Positions 10,051 through 21,570 of a stretch of DNA of 64,000 bases are shown piece after piece. Below the pieces are notes generated by a model. The model saw nothing but the letters and a program-made list of their open reading frames with translations, did no database searches and was not told the DNA's origin. Made by a program: the position numbers and the translations under genes. How positions within the stretch are numbered: the first letter of the stretch is position 1; each line of letters opens with the position of its first letter. The stretch is from Daphnia carinata (Eukaryota > Arthropoda > Branchiopoda > Diplostraca > Daphniidae), in the NCBI RefSeq assembly GCF_022539665.2, contig NC_081332.1, positions 7,530,303 to 7,594,302 of the forward strand, written 5' to 3'.

Positions 10051-10439
10051 ATGGGAGCCAATTTCAAAGTAAGTACGATAGTTTTAAAATAAGCAAAATT
10101 TTGAATGGATTTCTTTTTTTTTTTGTTTCCTTTCTGGCGTTGAAGATTAGATTGCCTTCCTTAGCTTTGATGATGTTCCCTATGGCAATGGGGAAAAAAG
10201 TAAAATTATATTATGGCCATGGAGGATGTGGAGGAAATGGCGCATATGACGATATGGCGGTTATGACGGATATGGCGGTTATGACGGATATGGCGGATAT
10301 GGCGAATATGGACATGGAAACAGCAATGGATACAAAGGTAGCAAATACGTCATTTCTACTTAGCTTATTTTAATGTCATAAAATACACCGTTATGGGATA
10401 GGATATGGACACAGCTACTACGACGGATACGGCTACTGA
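10051..10439 (+). pseudogene. Gly-Tyr-rich secreted peptide gene 1, frameshifted
   Basis: Exons are 10051-10068, 10146-10337 and 10402-10439, matching the intact paralogue at 34968. Exon 2 is 192 bp, whereas phase conservation requires 3n+1. A single G is missing in the repeat region near 10240 (GAC-GATATGG). The shift turns the Gly-Tyr repeats into DMAVMTDM-type sequence. In the unshifted frame it would be a short secreted peptide with a hydrophobic leader and YG repeats, like invertebrate Gly-rich cuticular or defence peptides (function unknown). The poly(A) signal is at 10533. Confidence 0.75.
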
Positions 10440-10634
10440 AATGTCTACGATCAAACGATGTAACATTTGTTTTGATGAACGTGACCATGACTTGATTGTA
10501 AACTCATGTATCCAACTCACTTAATTTTCAAAAATAAACACAGTTTCAAAAAAATAAATTTATCAATTGATTTGCGTCGGAAGAAACACTAGCAAACACA
10601 AACATCAATTTCAATTCGGTAATTCGAAACGGAT

Positions 10635-10753
10635 TCTCCATGCGATGCTCGAACTCACAACTTCGGCATGACTTCCTTTGATTGCAGAATCTATCAGCAC
10701 AACTCCTTCCTGTATTATAAATACCTTGCTATAACCAATTGCGCCACTGGAGA
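10635..10753 (-). tRNA. tRNA-Ile(TAT)-like gene with intron, probable pseudogene
   Basis: The minus strand starts TCTCCAG T GGCGCAATTGG and ends with T loop TTCGAGC and ATGGAGA, as in eukaryotic tRNA-Ile(TAT). The anticodon loop TTTATAA is interrupted by an intron of about 45 nt, typical of this isoacceptor. The T stem and acceptor have mismatches (G7-A66, imperfect T arm). Confidence 0.6.
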
Positions 10754-11007
10754 CGTTACAACTCACCATTTCCATGCAACATCAAGTTGCGAGAATGAAA
10801 TTTAAGAAACCTGCAGTCAGTACCCTTTCTGTTCTCTTCTTCCCGTCGTTCTTCTCCTCAACACATGAAATGCACAAATAATTTTATTCTTATCGTAACT
10901 TGATTCGTGTTATTTTCTTCCACACTCGCATACGTTATCAATCAAATATGGGATATAGCATTCGGTAACGAGCTAAGTATTTATGAACAATGGTAAAATT
11001 CATGCAT

Positions 11008-11116
11008 TCTCCAGGCGAGGCTCGAACTCGCGACCTCAGCATTACTTCCATCCATATCAATCACCAGTGCTACTTACAATCTTATACCTTGCGCTAACTA
11101 ACTGCACCCCTGGATA
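11008..11116 (-). tRNA. tRNA-Ile-like gene with intron, probable pseudogene
   Basis: The T arm is perfect (GCGAG, TTCGAGC, CTCGC), the D loop GTTAGTTAGCGC is recognisable and the acceptor is mostly paired. An intron-like insert sits at the anticodon loop and the TAT anticodon is blurred. It is in the same family as the copies at 10635 and 35802. Confidence 0.5.
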
Positions 11117-11321
11117 CATAATTTTAGCGTCTTCAAATGCAAATTCCTTATGTAGAAAATAAGCAGAGCAAAGGCCTTTAGAAACAAATAGACGCACAAA
11201 CGCATCACTTTCAATCAGCAACTGATGTGGGGGCTCATATTTACAGTGGTTACAAATCAAAATCACATGTTTTCACGGGTAATGTTCATCACGAAATCAC
11301 AGGGAATTTAAATTGAACATA

Positions 11322-11385
11322 CTTCTGGCGGGACACGCAATCCCCGATCTAGGAGCCCGGTACCTTTAGGCCACGAATGCATTTA
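11322..11385 (-). pseudogene. Degraded tRNA-Arg relic
   Basis: The minus strand keeps TGGCCTAAAGG and the block GGGGATTGCG, but arms are deleted. It sits in the same position before a cuticle gene as the relic at 7090. Confidence 0.4.
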
Positions 11386-11739
11386 ATGGACAAACAGGCC
11401 TAAAATTCGTTCTTTTTCATACGATAACTGCAAAGAAGAACGAAATAAACAAAGAAAAGGAAAAGTCACTAGCGTACGCTTTGGATAATTAAACAATGCA
11501 GAAATTGCCTTACGTTTCAAAGTGTGGACTACAATTGTTTGAAAGTCCGTAATGTAGAACACTGTAGAGAAAGCCCCGATGTTGGAGCACTTTTCATTTG
11601 ATCGGTGCAAAGATCAAACAACAGGTCAACACAAACACATGTCCTTTCTTCAATCGATTTAGGAACAATCGGATATGTTCCTTATTAGAACTTGGTAAAA
11701 GGCATCTGAAAAAGAAAAGCGAAGGGCGTTGCTCTGCTG

Positions 11740-11747
11740 TATATAAA
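11740..11747 (+). promoter_or_regulatory. TATA box of cuticle gene, with TCAGT initiator
   Basis: TATATAAA is followed 32 bp downstream by TCAGT (11772-11776), the arthropod initiator consensus. This places the transcription start about 40 bp before the ATG. Confidence 0.75.
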
Positions 11748-11813
11748 CGTCACAAAAGAGCAGAAAGGACATCAGTTAGCCAACTGTCTCAATCGCTCTA
11801 TCAACTACTCAAC

Positions 11814-12558
11814 ATGCAGGTAAAATCGCCTGTGCAACCCATGGGTTTGGAAATTACGATCTAGTTCTAGTAAATCACTTTTAAATTTTAAAGCTCGTTG
11901 TACTCGCCACCTTGGTCGCTGTCGCCGCAGCCAATTCCGAATACTTAGGCCAAACTTCTTCAAATTCAAATTCCGCTTCCAATTTTCTTTCTTTTTCACC
12001 CTCAACATACGAGGTCAAACAATACGTAAGTCCAATTCGTTTTTCTTTTATGGAGTCAAAGCAGTTCTAAATGAACAATTGTTCATGCAACAGCTCGCTC
12101 AGCCGTACTCTTTCAACTGGGCCGTATACGATGGTTATGGCAACGACTACTCTCACTATGAGAGCAGTGACAGCAAAGTAACCACCGGCAGTTACCGTGT
12201 CCTCCTCCCCAATGGCCATGTTCAGATCGTCACCTACAAGGCTGATGATTACGGATACACTGCTGATGTCAAGTACGAAGGTCAAGCCAAGTACCCTGTT
12301 CCAGCCCCCTACTCAGCCCAGGCTTACTCCGCACCTGTATTCATCTCTGAAGCTGTCACTTTTCCAGCTGTATCCTCTCGTACTTACTCCGCACCAGTTT
12401 TTACCGGTCCTGCTGGTCCTGCTGTTGTTTCTCGTACTTACTCCGCACCAGTTTTTACATCTGATGGCTCCGCGTTTGGCCGTGTTTCCCAGACCGGCAC
12501 TGGTCCGGCAACTGGATCCGTCTACGTGACTTCCGGTAACGTTGCTCGCGACTATTAA
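11814..12558 (+). CDS. RR-type (chitin_bind_4) cuticle protein, intact
   Basis: This is a spliced gene: exon 1 11814-11819 (ATG CAG), exon 2 11894-12025, exon 3 12094-12558. Introns are GT-AG and the total is 603 bp, giving 200 residues. Residues 1-15 (MQLVVLATLVAVAAA) form a signal peptide. An extended Rebers-Riddiford domain follows (YSFNWAVYDGYGNDY, then TGSYRVLLPNGHVQ, YKADDYGYTADVKYEG), which binds chitin in the secreted cuticle. The C-terminal half has repeated SRTYSAPVFT units and ends in SGNVARDY. The two-codon first exon interrupting the signal peptide is typical of arthropod cuticle genes. TATA and initiator lie upstream and AATAAA at 12618. It is the only intact copy of the family here. 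Confidence 0.92.
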
Positions 12559-12617
12559 GCGCCATGCATTCTGAAAATATATCTATATACATCAAAGAGA
12601 TGTCAAATTAAATATCC

Positions 12618-12643
12618 AATAAAGCATATATATCAGCAATAAA
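12618..12643 (+). terminator. Tandem poly(A) signals
   Basis: AATAAA occurs at 12618-12623 and again at 12638-12643, 60-85 bp after the cuticle stop codon. Confidence 0.55.
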
Positions 12644-12784
12644 ATATATGAAAGCAAGGCTTCTGTGTTCTAATTCATTATAAAGCTGCAACAAATAACA
12701 TGTGTCATGGTACTAAGGCAGTATAAAACTCTATCTTCCAACATCAATGCTAAACAATGACATAATTCCGGATATCTCTTGATC

Positions 12785-12855
12785 TCTGGCGATATTTGCA
12801 CCACCAATCCCCAATTTAGAATGTCGGTGCCTTATCCTTTAGGCAATTTGAATGT
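12785..12855 (-). pseudogene. Degraded tRNA-Arg relic
   Basis: The minus strand keeps GCCTAAAGGATAAGGCACC (D arm) and GGGGATTGG, but the anticodon and acceptor arms are lost. It lies just downstream of a cuticle gene, as does the relic at 8771. Confidence 0.4.
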
Positions 12856-13195
12856 TTGGTACTCCACCTGGCAATCTTTGGGTTGGGAGACCAATGTCTT
12901 ATTTGATCTAAACACCATGCAAACCAATGGAAAACACGCTTAGCGTGTTGTAGTTAATCGAGATGTAAACTTTTCACGAATACAAAGCTGCCTCCTGCTT
13001 ACACCATTTGGCAATAGTACTACACTGTTTAAAAACCTACTTTCGAAAAATGTTAGAAAGGAAAAATGACGGTCACTTCAGTAGCATCTCACAACTATAA
13101 CGTAATATGTTCGCGACGTTTGCACGCAATTGAAACAGTTAATGTGTAACAACGTGAATCATTATGAACATTAAATTTACCTTAATTCACGTTGT

Positions 13196-13267
13196 ACTTC
13201 TGGTGGGAGTCGAACCCGCAATCCCCGGCATAGTAGGCCGGTGCCTTATCGTTTAGGCCACAGAACC
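13196..13267 (-). tRNA. tRNA-Arg-derived gene with ACT anticodon, probable pseudogene
   Basis: The D stem and anticodon stem are perfect, the T stem has four of five pairs and the acceptor six of seven (one wobble). The loop is CTACTAT, so the anticodon reads ACT where relatives have CCT. Anticodon ACT is essentially unused in eukaryotes, so this is most likely a recently decayed tRNA-Arg copy. Confidence 0.6.
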
Positions 13268-14744
13268 TGTTTAATCATTTAAATTACCTTACATCATTTA
13301 ATTACAGATTAACAATATGTGCGATTGCCATCTCATTAAAACTTCTATGAAAGAATATCGTTTCGCATAACCGCTTTCTATGCGGTAGGTCAAACTCGTA
13401 TGAAAGTGAGTCATCATGACGTTTTCTTACCTTGGTTGATCAAAGTCAAAATGAACACCATGCCAATTGTTTTCAGGGAAAGCAGATCTATTTCTTTTTT
13501 CCAGGAAGGAATCCAATCCACGTTGAAGCTTACAAGTTCAGCGGTCAAGAAATCAATTGGACGTTATCACTCCCTGAATACCAAACGTATAGAATTTAAC
13601 GTATAAAAATTAACTACGTTACATTATTTGAAATGATAATTGCTTACCTTTAATCCCAAGGTGCTTTTAATCGATTCTTCTAGATACTTGACTCAATAAA
13701 TCTAGACCCTAATCTATCCACCAAACAACAGCTCAAAAACATCCCCCATCCTACGCATGAATTCACGACCTCGGCTACACGTCTCAATTCAACACGTTTA
13801 GTTACTGTCTTTAACGTACTATACGTTAAGCAACAGCGCCACTGTAAAAATTGACAACAGTTTCATTGTTCATTGGGTACACTGCAAGTAAAATTCTTAA
13901 ATAATGAAATATAGTAAAAGAGCGAATTGGGACAGTGTTTGGGCTAACAGCCTTTCTTAAGGGGAATGTGTGTAAAGCCGATCTGCTAATTTCGGACAAA
14001 AACCCTAATTCATTGGACATCTCTGCTAATTCTGGACAGTCTTATTTCTCAAAACTAATTTATGCATTCGGTTCAGTTTTTAATTCTCAATCCAATAGCT
14101 TAAGACGTCGAAGGGGGTCCAATAGAAAAATATTGCGAAATTTATGTTTTCAACAACCAAAACAATGAGCTGTCAAAACGAGACTTCATTTTTTCAGGCC
14201 TGGTAACTTGCGATTGAAACTCACCCTAAAAACATAAAATATAGATTTTTAAAATTGTATTAAACACTTCGCTCTTTAAGTAGCCAATAGGTTATAGTAT
14301 CCACGGTAAAAACCCAAAAATAAATGTGATAGAAATTTTCGAGAAAAAAGCATAAGCACTTCCCGTAAACACGCCGTAATGTCCGAAATTTTAAACCGAA
14401 AAAAATTGTTTTTAACTTTCTCTATCCTACCAAATATCGCCGTAAGAATGTTTGTCGACTGTTTCGTAACTGTAGTGTCTGGTTCAGATAACTCGTTTTG
14501 ATAGCCGGATGGTGATTAATTAACTGGATACAATGAGATAATTGTGCTGGTACTTGTATTGGGACCACTACGCAGTCATCACTCTTCCAAGTCACTTTCT
14601 TCACTAACTGGACCACCTTAGGTCAAAGCCCTCTGGTGTCCCATTACAGTGTTAGGAGTGACCTCTAATGGTCAGAATCGCTTACCGACACTACACGTAA
14701 CAATGCGTTAAAATTTGTTACTAACGTAGACATATAATATTCAT
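13268..14744. other. Spacer with degraded tRNA-Ile relic
   Basis: The minus strand at about 13745-13850 keeps CAGTGGCGC and GCCGAGGTCGTGA of the tRNA-Ile family. At 13990-14040 a short phrase (TCTGCTAATT-type, followed by CTGGACAG) occurs twice. No coding gene is recognised. Confidence 0.4.
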
Positions 14745-17702
14745 TTAATTGCTGACTGATTTTAGTCTATTTTCCCATAAGCTCCCATGACGCTAAATCT
14801 GGACAGCAGACTATATTGACATGTATAAGTTGTATACCAAAAATTATAGAACGTTCATAGCACAGTCATAAGGCTTTAGCGTGCAAGTTTGGAAGTCGGT
14901 GTTCCAACCCTATATAGTAGCTGATTATAATTCATTGCTTATACATTTCAGCTCATACCATACGAATTTCTTTTTTTATTCAAGAATTAAATTAATTTCT
15001 TTTTTAATTCATTTTAATCATCCAAAGCTAACATTTTTCCAATTACTGTTACATCCCTGAGTTCGCCTAAATTCCGGTTATAAATCAGAAACTTCGTCAC
15101 CTTAGCCAGCTTACCATATTCATCTAACATATGATGGCAATTTTCATATTTTATACATAAGCCCCCATGGCACTAATTTGGGACATCATGACTATAAACT
15201 AAATAACGTTGGTAGGTTGTGTTTCTACTATCAATCAACAGTGGCATAGTCGTACGGTGTTGGAATACCAACTTGAAGGTTGGTGGTTCAATATCAATTG
15301 GGGCTCATTTGCAAATATTTATTTATTATTTGTAATTTTTAATCTTATTTTGTGAGATTTTATACAATCGCCAAAGACAACATTTAATCAACATTTAAAC
15401 AAACGCAATATCAACAAATCTTGGTATTAATAGATTCGTTTAAATGTTCTCCACAGGGCTATTAAATATTTTATGAAAATCATATGACAATATTCTTCTA
15501 ACCAATGATTTAAATTCTTATATTTTTTACATAAGCCCCCGTGACGCTAATTTGGCCCGTGACACCAGACTACATACAAGAAGACTTGCTATGCTTTTCA
15601 ATAATTTTACATTCACCATGGCATAATCGTAAGATGTTCGTTTGCTTCCGTAAAGGCTAGTGGTTCTATAATGTCAAGGCAATACTTTTAGGTATCGTTT
15701 TCTCCATTTCCTTATTTCTCCTTTTTTGTGAGATATTTTGAAATCACTAAAGATACCTCGCACTACTTCAATATTAATAATATTAGGATCAATAGATTCG
15801 TTTAAGTTTTCTCTACATGGCTGTTGAATATTTTATGAAAATCATTTGAGAATATTTATCTCATGGCTGATTGAAATTCTTATCTATTTTCCATAAGTTC
15901 CCGTGACGCTAATTTGGGACAGCAGACTACATACAGAAAGACATGTTATGCTTTTGAACCACTTTGTGTGAACCATGGCATAGTCGTTAGACGTTCGATT
16001 GCCACACCAAAAGGTTAATGGTTCTATAATGTCAAGTCACTAATTTTAATTTTTTTACTCCTCCTTTCCTCATTTTCCCCTTTTTTGTTAGATTTTTTTT
16101 AATCACTTAAGATACCTTACACCACTACAATATCAACAATATTAGGATCGATAGATTCGTTTAAGTTTTCTTTACATGGCTATTTAATTTCATATGAAAA
16201 TCATGTGAAATTATGCATCTAATCGATGATTGCAATTCTTATGTGTTTTACATAAGCTCCCGTGACGCTAATTTGGGACAGCAGGCTACATACTAGATGA
16301 CATATTATGCTTTTGAATAATGTTTTGTTCAAGATGGCATAGTCGTAAGACGTTTGATGGACAAACTATAGGACTGTGGTTCTATGCTGTTCAGGCACTA
16401 TAATTTCATTTTTCAAATTTTTGAATTTTCCCCTTTTTTGTGAGATATTTTAAAATCACTTAAGATACCTTATACTAACACAATATCAAAAATATTAGTA
16501 TCAATGGAATCGTTGAAGTTTTCTCTACATGGTTGTCTAATATTTTCTGAAAATCATGTTATAGCATTCATCAAATCGGTGATTGCAAGTCTTGTATTTT
16601 TTGCATAAGCTCCCATGACGCTAATTTGGGACAGCACACTACATACTAAGTGACATATTATAGTTTTCTGCTTCAATATGTCAAGGGTGGCATAGTCGTA
16701 AGACGTTGGATTGTTAACATGAAAGATCATGGTTCAACTCCAGTTGTAGAAAATCAAAACTTATTTTTTCCTGAAATTTTCACATTTTATCTATTTTGTG
16801 AGATTCTTTTAAATCTGCAATGACACCTTGAGCTAACGCAATATCAACAAATACTGGTATCAATAGAATCGATAAACTTTCCTCTACATGGCTGTTGAAT
16901 TGGTCATGAAAATCGTGTGATAATATTAATCTAATTGGTGGTTGCAATTCTTATCTTTTTTTACATAAGCCCCCGTGACGCTAATTTGCGACAGCAGACT
17001 ACATAAAAAAGACATGTTATGCTTTTTAATAATTTTTTGTGAACCATGGCATAGTCACAAGACGTTCGATTGCAACACTAAAGGTTAGTGCTTCTATACT
17101 GTAAAGGCACTATTTTTAAGTTTCGTCTTCCTCATTTCCTTATTTTTTCTTTTTTGTGAGATATTTTGAAATCACTAAAGATACCTCACACTACTACAAT
17201 ATAAATAATATTATGATCAATAGATTTGTATAAGTTTTCTCTACATGGTTGTTCAATATTTTATGAAAATAATGTAAAAATATGCATCTAATCGGTATTT
17301 GCAATTTGTATGTGTTTCACATAAGCTCCCAAGACGCTAATTTGGGACAGCACACTACATACTAAATGACGTATTATAGTTTTCTGCTTTGTTATGTCAT
17401 CGGTGGCATAGTCGTAAGACGGTGGATTGTCAACCCGAAAATTCATGGTTCAATTCCATTTGAAGAAAATCAAAAATTCATTTTGCTTCATTTTTTCACT
17501 TTTCATCACATTTTGCGAGATAACTAAATCTTCAGTGACATCTTAAACTAAGGCAATATCAACAAACACTGGTATCAATAGAATGGATTAACTTTCCTCT
17601 ACATGGTTGTTGAATTTGTCACGAAAATCATGTGACAATATTTATCTAAAGGGTGATCGGAATTCTTATATTTTTTATATAAGCCCCCATAACGCTAATT
17701 TG
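14745..17702. repeat. ~360-bp tandem satellite, about eight copies, with tRNA-like module
   Basis: The phrase CATAAGCTCCCGTGACGC (and close variants) recurs at about 14775, 15160, 15530, 15890, 16250, 16605, 16965, 17320 and 17680, so the period is 355-385 bp. Each unit contains a tRNA-like stretch: TGGCATAGTCGTAAGACG resembles an A box, and about 35 bp later GGTTCAACTCC or a variant resembles a B box. Runs of CTTTTTT and TGTGAGAT follow. Units differ by clear substitutions, so the array is not recent. The last unit is cut at 17702 by the pogo element. Confidence 0.85.
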
Positions 17703-17990
17703 TAGGAAATAGGACTGAAAATTTCCAGACCTGTTTCTGCCGGAGAAAGTGGACTGGGAGAAATAGGACTGACTTTTAAAAACTTTTAGAACAGTCCTAT
17801 TTCTCCATGGTATCAGTCCTATTTCTCCTCGGCATCATTCCTATTTCTCCTTAGAAATGGTTCTATTTTTTTACCATGTTTCAGTGAAACGATGAGCCTC
17901 CAATCTGATAGGCAATTTGTAGCGTAAGAGCGCCGGCTAATATCCATTTTTCTTTTTCAAAAACCGATGGCGTTTACTCATTATTTAAAT
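17703..17990. repeat. Left terminal block of pogo element
   Basis: Contains the 15-bp motif CAGTCCTATTTCTCC at 17792 and 17814, a degenerate third copy at about 17834, and the inverse motif at 17757-17771. It is homologous to 21571-21830 in direct orientation. Repeated subterminal motifs are typical transposase binding sites. Confidence 0.65.
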
Positions 17991-18556
17991 GGTTCACAAA
18001 TTTTTTATCTCTTATCCTATTTTAATTTTAATTGCTGGGGAACATGAATTATTTTGAATCTAATAGAGTTCATTTATTAAAATTCTATAAGAGCAAAATC
18101 AGAATATGTAAGAGCTGTATATAACGAAAGATGTATGAAATAGTAAAACATTAGTTCAATTGAAAAAGTTGGTTATGACCACATAATGTGCAATATAAGT
18201 AATAAATATTTCTGTAGTATGTCTAGTAGTATTTTGTTAAATGAACTCTATTAAATACAATATAGTTCATGTTCTCCTGTAATTTAAATTTTTAAAAAAT
18301 AAGTTAAAAAAATTCGTTTCAGTCCTATTTCACCGGCTACCGCAGTGACTGGAAATGTCCGTTCCTACCAAAATTCTGTTTAACCAATGTTTCTTAAAAT
18401 GCCAAATTTAACTTACATTTCCATGTATTGGAGGTATCCCTCATCCACGTCGTCGTCAAATTCTTCATCCAATTGTGGCACACTGTTTTTTTTGAAGGAA
18501 TTTTCCCTTTCCTGCACTTTTTCCGGCTTGCAGCTGCCTCCGTTTTTCCACCTCCG

Positions 18557-21159
18557 TCAAATGTTTTTTGGCTTTTTCTGCCGTGAGAATGGATAACGGT
18601 GGATTGCGCTCCGTGAAGGTTTTGGAATCTTAGGAAGGGGTCCGAAATCCAGTTTTGAGGGATGTTTGCATGTCGGCACAGCTGTAAACGCGTAGTGCAA
18701 AATTAGTTTTAAATGTGAAGGAAATAAGTAACTCTTTTCGCTTACCTCTGATTTCTCCAAAATATCTTTGAATAAGGTCTTTCCATAATTCGTACTTGAC
18801 CTTATCCATATCACTTAACTGGTTAGACATGTCAGAAACTTGGCCTTGTTCTTCGGATCCCAGAATTTGAATGAACCTATCTATTGTAGCTGGCGAGATA
18901 TTCTTTTCAAATTCTGCCACGATTGCGTGTCCACTCTAGAATTTTAATACAATGTTAAGACATGTTTCACAAATAAAGATAATAAAAGCCTTGCCTATAC
19001 TGGGTTCAACAATGAATCCGATGGCAGTCTTGACAATTGAACTCCAGTTAGTGGCACCGATGCAAGCGGCTGTAGTTCGTTAATGGATGCATCTTTAGAC
19101 TACGAATGAATTCGATCAATAAAAAAAGTCGTCAAAAAATACCAAACCTAATGACAACTTACCGAATCAGGAAATCGTTCAGAATTTAGATCTGATAGCG
19201 ATGAAGAACTATCTTGGGCAGGAGGACCTTCACGCCAGTCCAACGAAGAAATAGGGACGCCATTGATATCGGGGACCATATCATCGCTATCTCTTTCGCC
19301 ATCTTGTTCGTCATCCTTTGACAAACATTTGGAAATTCTAAAATGCGAACGTTGTTAGTTAAGAAATCGATTAAATGTTCAACTAGCTAAAAACTTACTT
19401 CACGGCATCGGGATTCCATGGATACAAGCCACAAGCTCTGAAACCATTTTGCCCATACTTAGTAGGCAAATTCTGCCACACTTGGTTGAAATAATGGGCC
19501 ATATTCTTCACTGTGACCTTCATGTTGGCTGGATCCTTTCCTGTCCACTCGTGAATTTTAATTTTCCATAAACTCTTCAAGGGTTTGAAAAGGGCTACAT
19601 CACATGGTTGCAGTATATGTATCGTGTTTGGGGGACAACAGATTAAGATGATCTGGTTTTCCATACAAATGTCTGAAATCCGGATATTAATGTGGCTGCG
19701 GTGGCCATCCAGATACAGCACGATAGGGAACTGTACATCCTTCCTCTTCAGCTCAGAAATAAATTGATGTGACAGCCAATGGCAAAAGGCATCGACCGTC
19801 ATCCACCCTTTTTTGGTACAAAATACCTTAAAACCTGGTGGCATTTGCTCCTTCAGCATCCATTGCTGCGTCCGTTCGTAAGGGTAAAGCACAATGGGGG
19901 GTAAAATCCAATCAGACGCCGAGACTGTAGCCAAAACAGAGACACCAGTCTTGGCAGAACTTTTCAATGAGAGATAAACATCTCTAGATCCAAGTTCTGA
20001 CAAGACTTTTCCTTTGCCTGGCGAAACAAGAAAGAAACTTTCATCGCAATTGAAAGATCTTGTAGGGTCGGCGAAAATGCCCTGTAAACCGTTCGCACTG
20101 TGAAACAAATTATAAATGAATACAGATTCTTCATGATATGTGTTAATCGATAAACACACTGCGAATGTGAAGTTATGCAGCTATAAACAGGTGCGAGTGC
20201 AACGAGAACCAAGCTACTGCAAAAACTTATTTTTCTACAAGCGTAGCCTATTGCTGGAGGAGGTCGTGAGGCGTTATTAGGCTTTTGCCGAGGTCCAAAA
20301 CTTCTGCAGTTCTGAGTGACAGGTTATGCCGCTTTGTGAATTTTGGAAGCCATCTTTCCGTTAGGCGATTGTTAGCAAACGTTGTGGTCCTTTTTGCACT
20401 ATTTAAGGTATGCTGAATAGAATCCAACAATTCCTTGTTCGTAACGGGAAACCCTACTCTAGCCATATTGCGAACCCAATTGGCGATAATAATTTCGTCT
20501 TCTTCTAACAAAAGAGTTGGTTTTCCTCTTTTGTTTTTAATTGGTCCTTCCGTGTTGCAACCATTGGCAAATTTTAAAATCTTATTGTGCGAATACAAGC
20601 AAAATCATAATTAGCAAAAACAATTTTTAATCTAGGTTAATTATTCAGCTAAAAGAATTCTTCACATTAATCAGGTTTTAAGAAAATAAATTGATCTGAG
20701 AGACTTATTGTAAAAAGGCGATGGCCGCGCAAGTGATGGAATCATGACATTTTCGAAATGTGTCCATTACTTTCGAAGTGAGTTCTAAGAGAAACAATAT
20801 TACTGGCATTCATTTAAATGCCATTTTTATCTCAAAAGAGATTGTGAAAGAAGCAATTCCGCTATAAAATAAAACCATTCTCCTAATTTACAATAGCAGG
20901 TAACACAACTATGACTTGCAAAGGTATGTTCTAATTTTGTAACAACTAATCGTTAGTCAGTGCATTAAACTTTTCTGAATATCATTAGAAAATGAATTAC
21001 AAATACCTTGTGACTGAGTGTGGATTTGGGAATGCCAAACATGCTGGCGACGCTTCGATACGATCCATCACCGGAGATGTAGGTTGCGACCGCATTCTCT
21101 AGATCCTTTGTAAAGCCTTTGTGTAAGCCATCTTCGAAACAGAAAAATGGAAAACTCAT
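18557..21159 (-). pseudogene. Tigger/jerky-like DDE transposase, seven or so exons
   Basis: Exons read on the minus strand: 21159-21007 (51 residues, pipsqueak-type helix-turn-helix, GSYRSVASMFGIPKSTLSHK); about 20575-20248 (CENP-B type DNA-binding domain); 20097-19399 (DDE_1 catalytic core); 19337-19163; about 19099-19010; 18936-18750; about 18690-18557, ending at a stop. Catalytic acids are visible: NCDES, YLDGHRSH and QPCDVALFKPL. Most splice sites are GT-AG. Exon 2 ends in LLQQ followed by TAG at 20248-20250, where family members commonly have Trp, so this copy may be dead or the exon boundary may differ. The enzyme would cut and paste the element at TA sites in the nucleus. Confidence 0.75.
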
Positions 21160-21267
21160 TGAAAACTTTTTTTCTTCGTCAGCACATGTTTACTGGTTAG
21201 GTAGTTTCCTAGCCTTTTATCAAATAACTATTAAGATTTGAGTTGAGATTATTAGCTTCAATATGTG

Positions 21268-21333
21268 CGTTTGAACTTCATTCCTTACGCTCTCAAGCCT
21301 AGTGCTTTACCACTGAGCTATCTAACTCTTGTT
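21268..21333 (-). pseudogene. tRNA-like relic
   Basis: The minus strand reads TAGCTCAGTGGTAAAGC, a good A box, followed by an arm around GGCTTGAGAGC and a weak B box GTTCAAAC. It lies just outside the transposase start. Confidence 0.4.
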
Positions 21334-21483
21334 GATAAGTTTGTATTAATAAACAGTATTTGAAACAAACCCCAAAATGTAAGCAGAAATTTTTTTTTTT
21401 TTTGAGTTGATTTGACGTGATAGACGCACATATTCCACGCCACATAAATTCATTGAACGAATCAATAATACAAAAAATTTATC

Positions 21484-21556
21484 ACCGATGGTGAGGATTG
21501 AACCTCACACCTTTGACTCCCCAGCCAAGCATTCATCCGCTGAGCTATCTCGGATA
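21484..21556 (-). pseudogene. tRNA-like sequence with A and B boxes
   Basis: The minus strand has TAGCTCAGCGGATGA (A box), GGTTCAATCC (B box) within a GTGAG/CTCAC stem, and partial acceptor pairing CCGA/TCGG. The anticodon arm is poorly paired. It is probably a tRNA-derived repeat. Confidence 0.45.
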
Positions 21557-21570
21557 AACGAAATATGACT

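Noticed and set aside
10101..10373. 90-residue ORF with Met-Asp repeats as a novel protein
   Set aside because: It starts inside an intron and is explained by a one-base deletion in a Gly-Tyr gene; kept only as a finding.
13196..13267. Functional tRNA with anticodon ACT
   Set aside because: Anticodon ACT is practically absent in eukaryotes and the sequence aligns with tRNA-Arg(CCT) copies; more likely a pseudogene.
14745..17702. Regular repeats considered as a CRISPR array
   Set aside because: The period is 360 bp, repeats are diverged, there are no short unique spacers, and the genome is eukaryotic.
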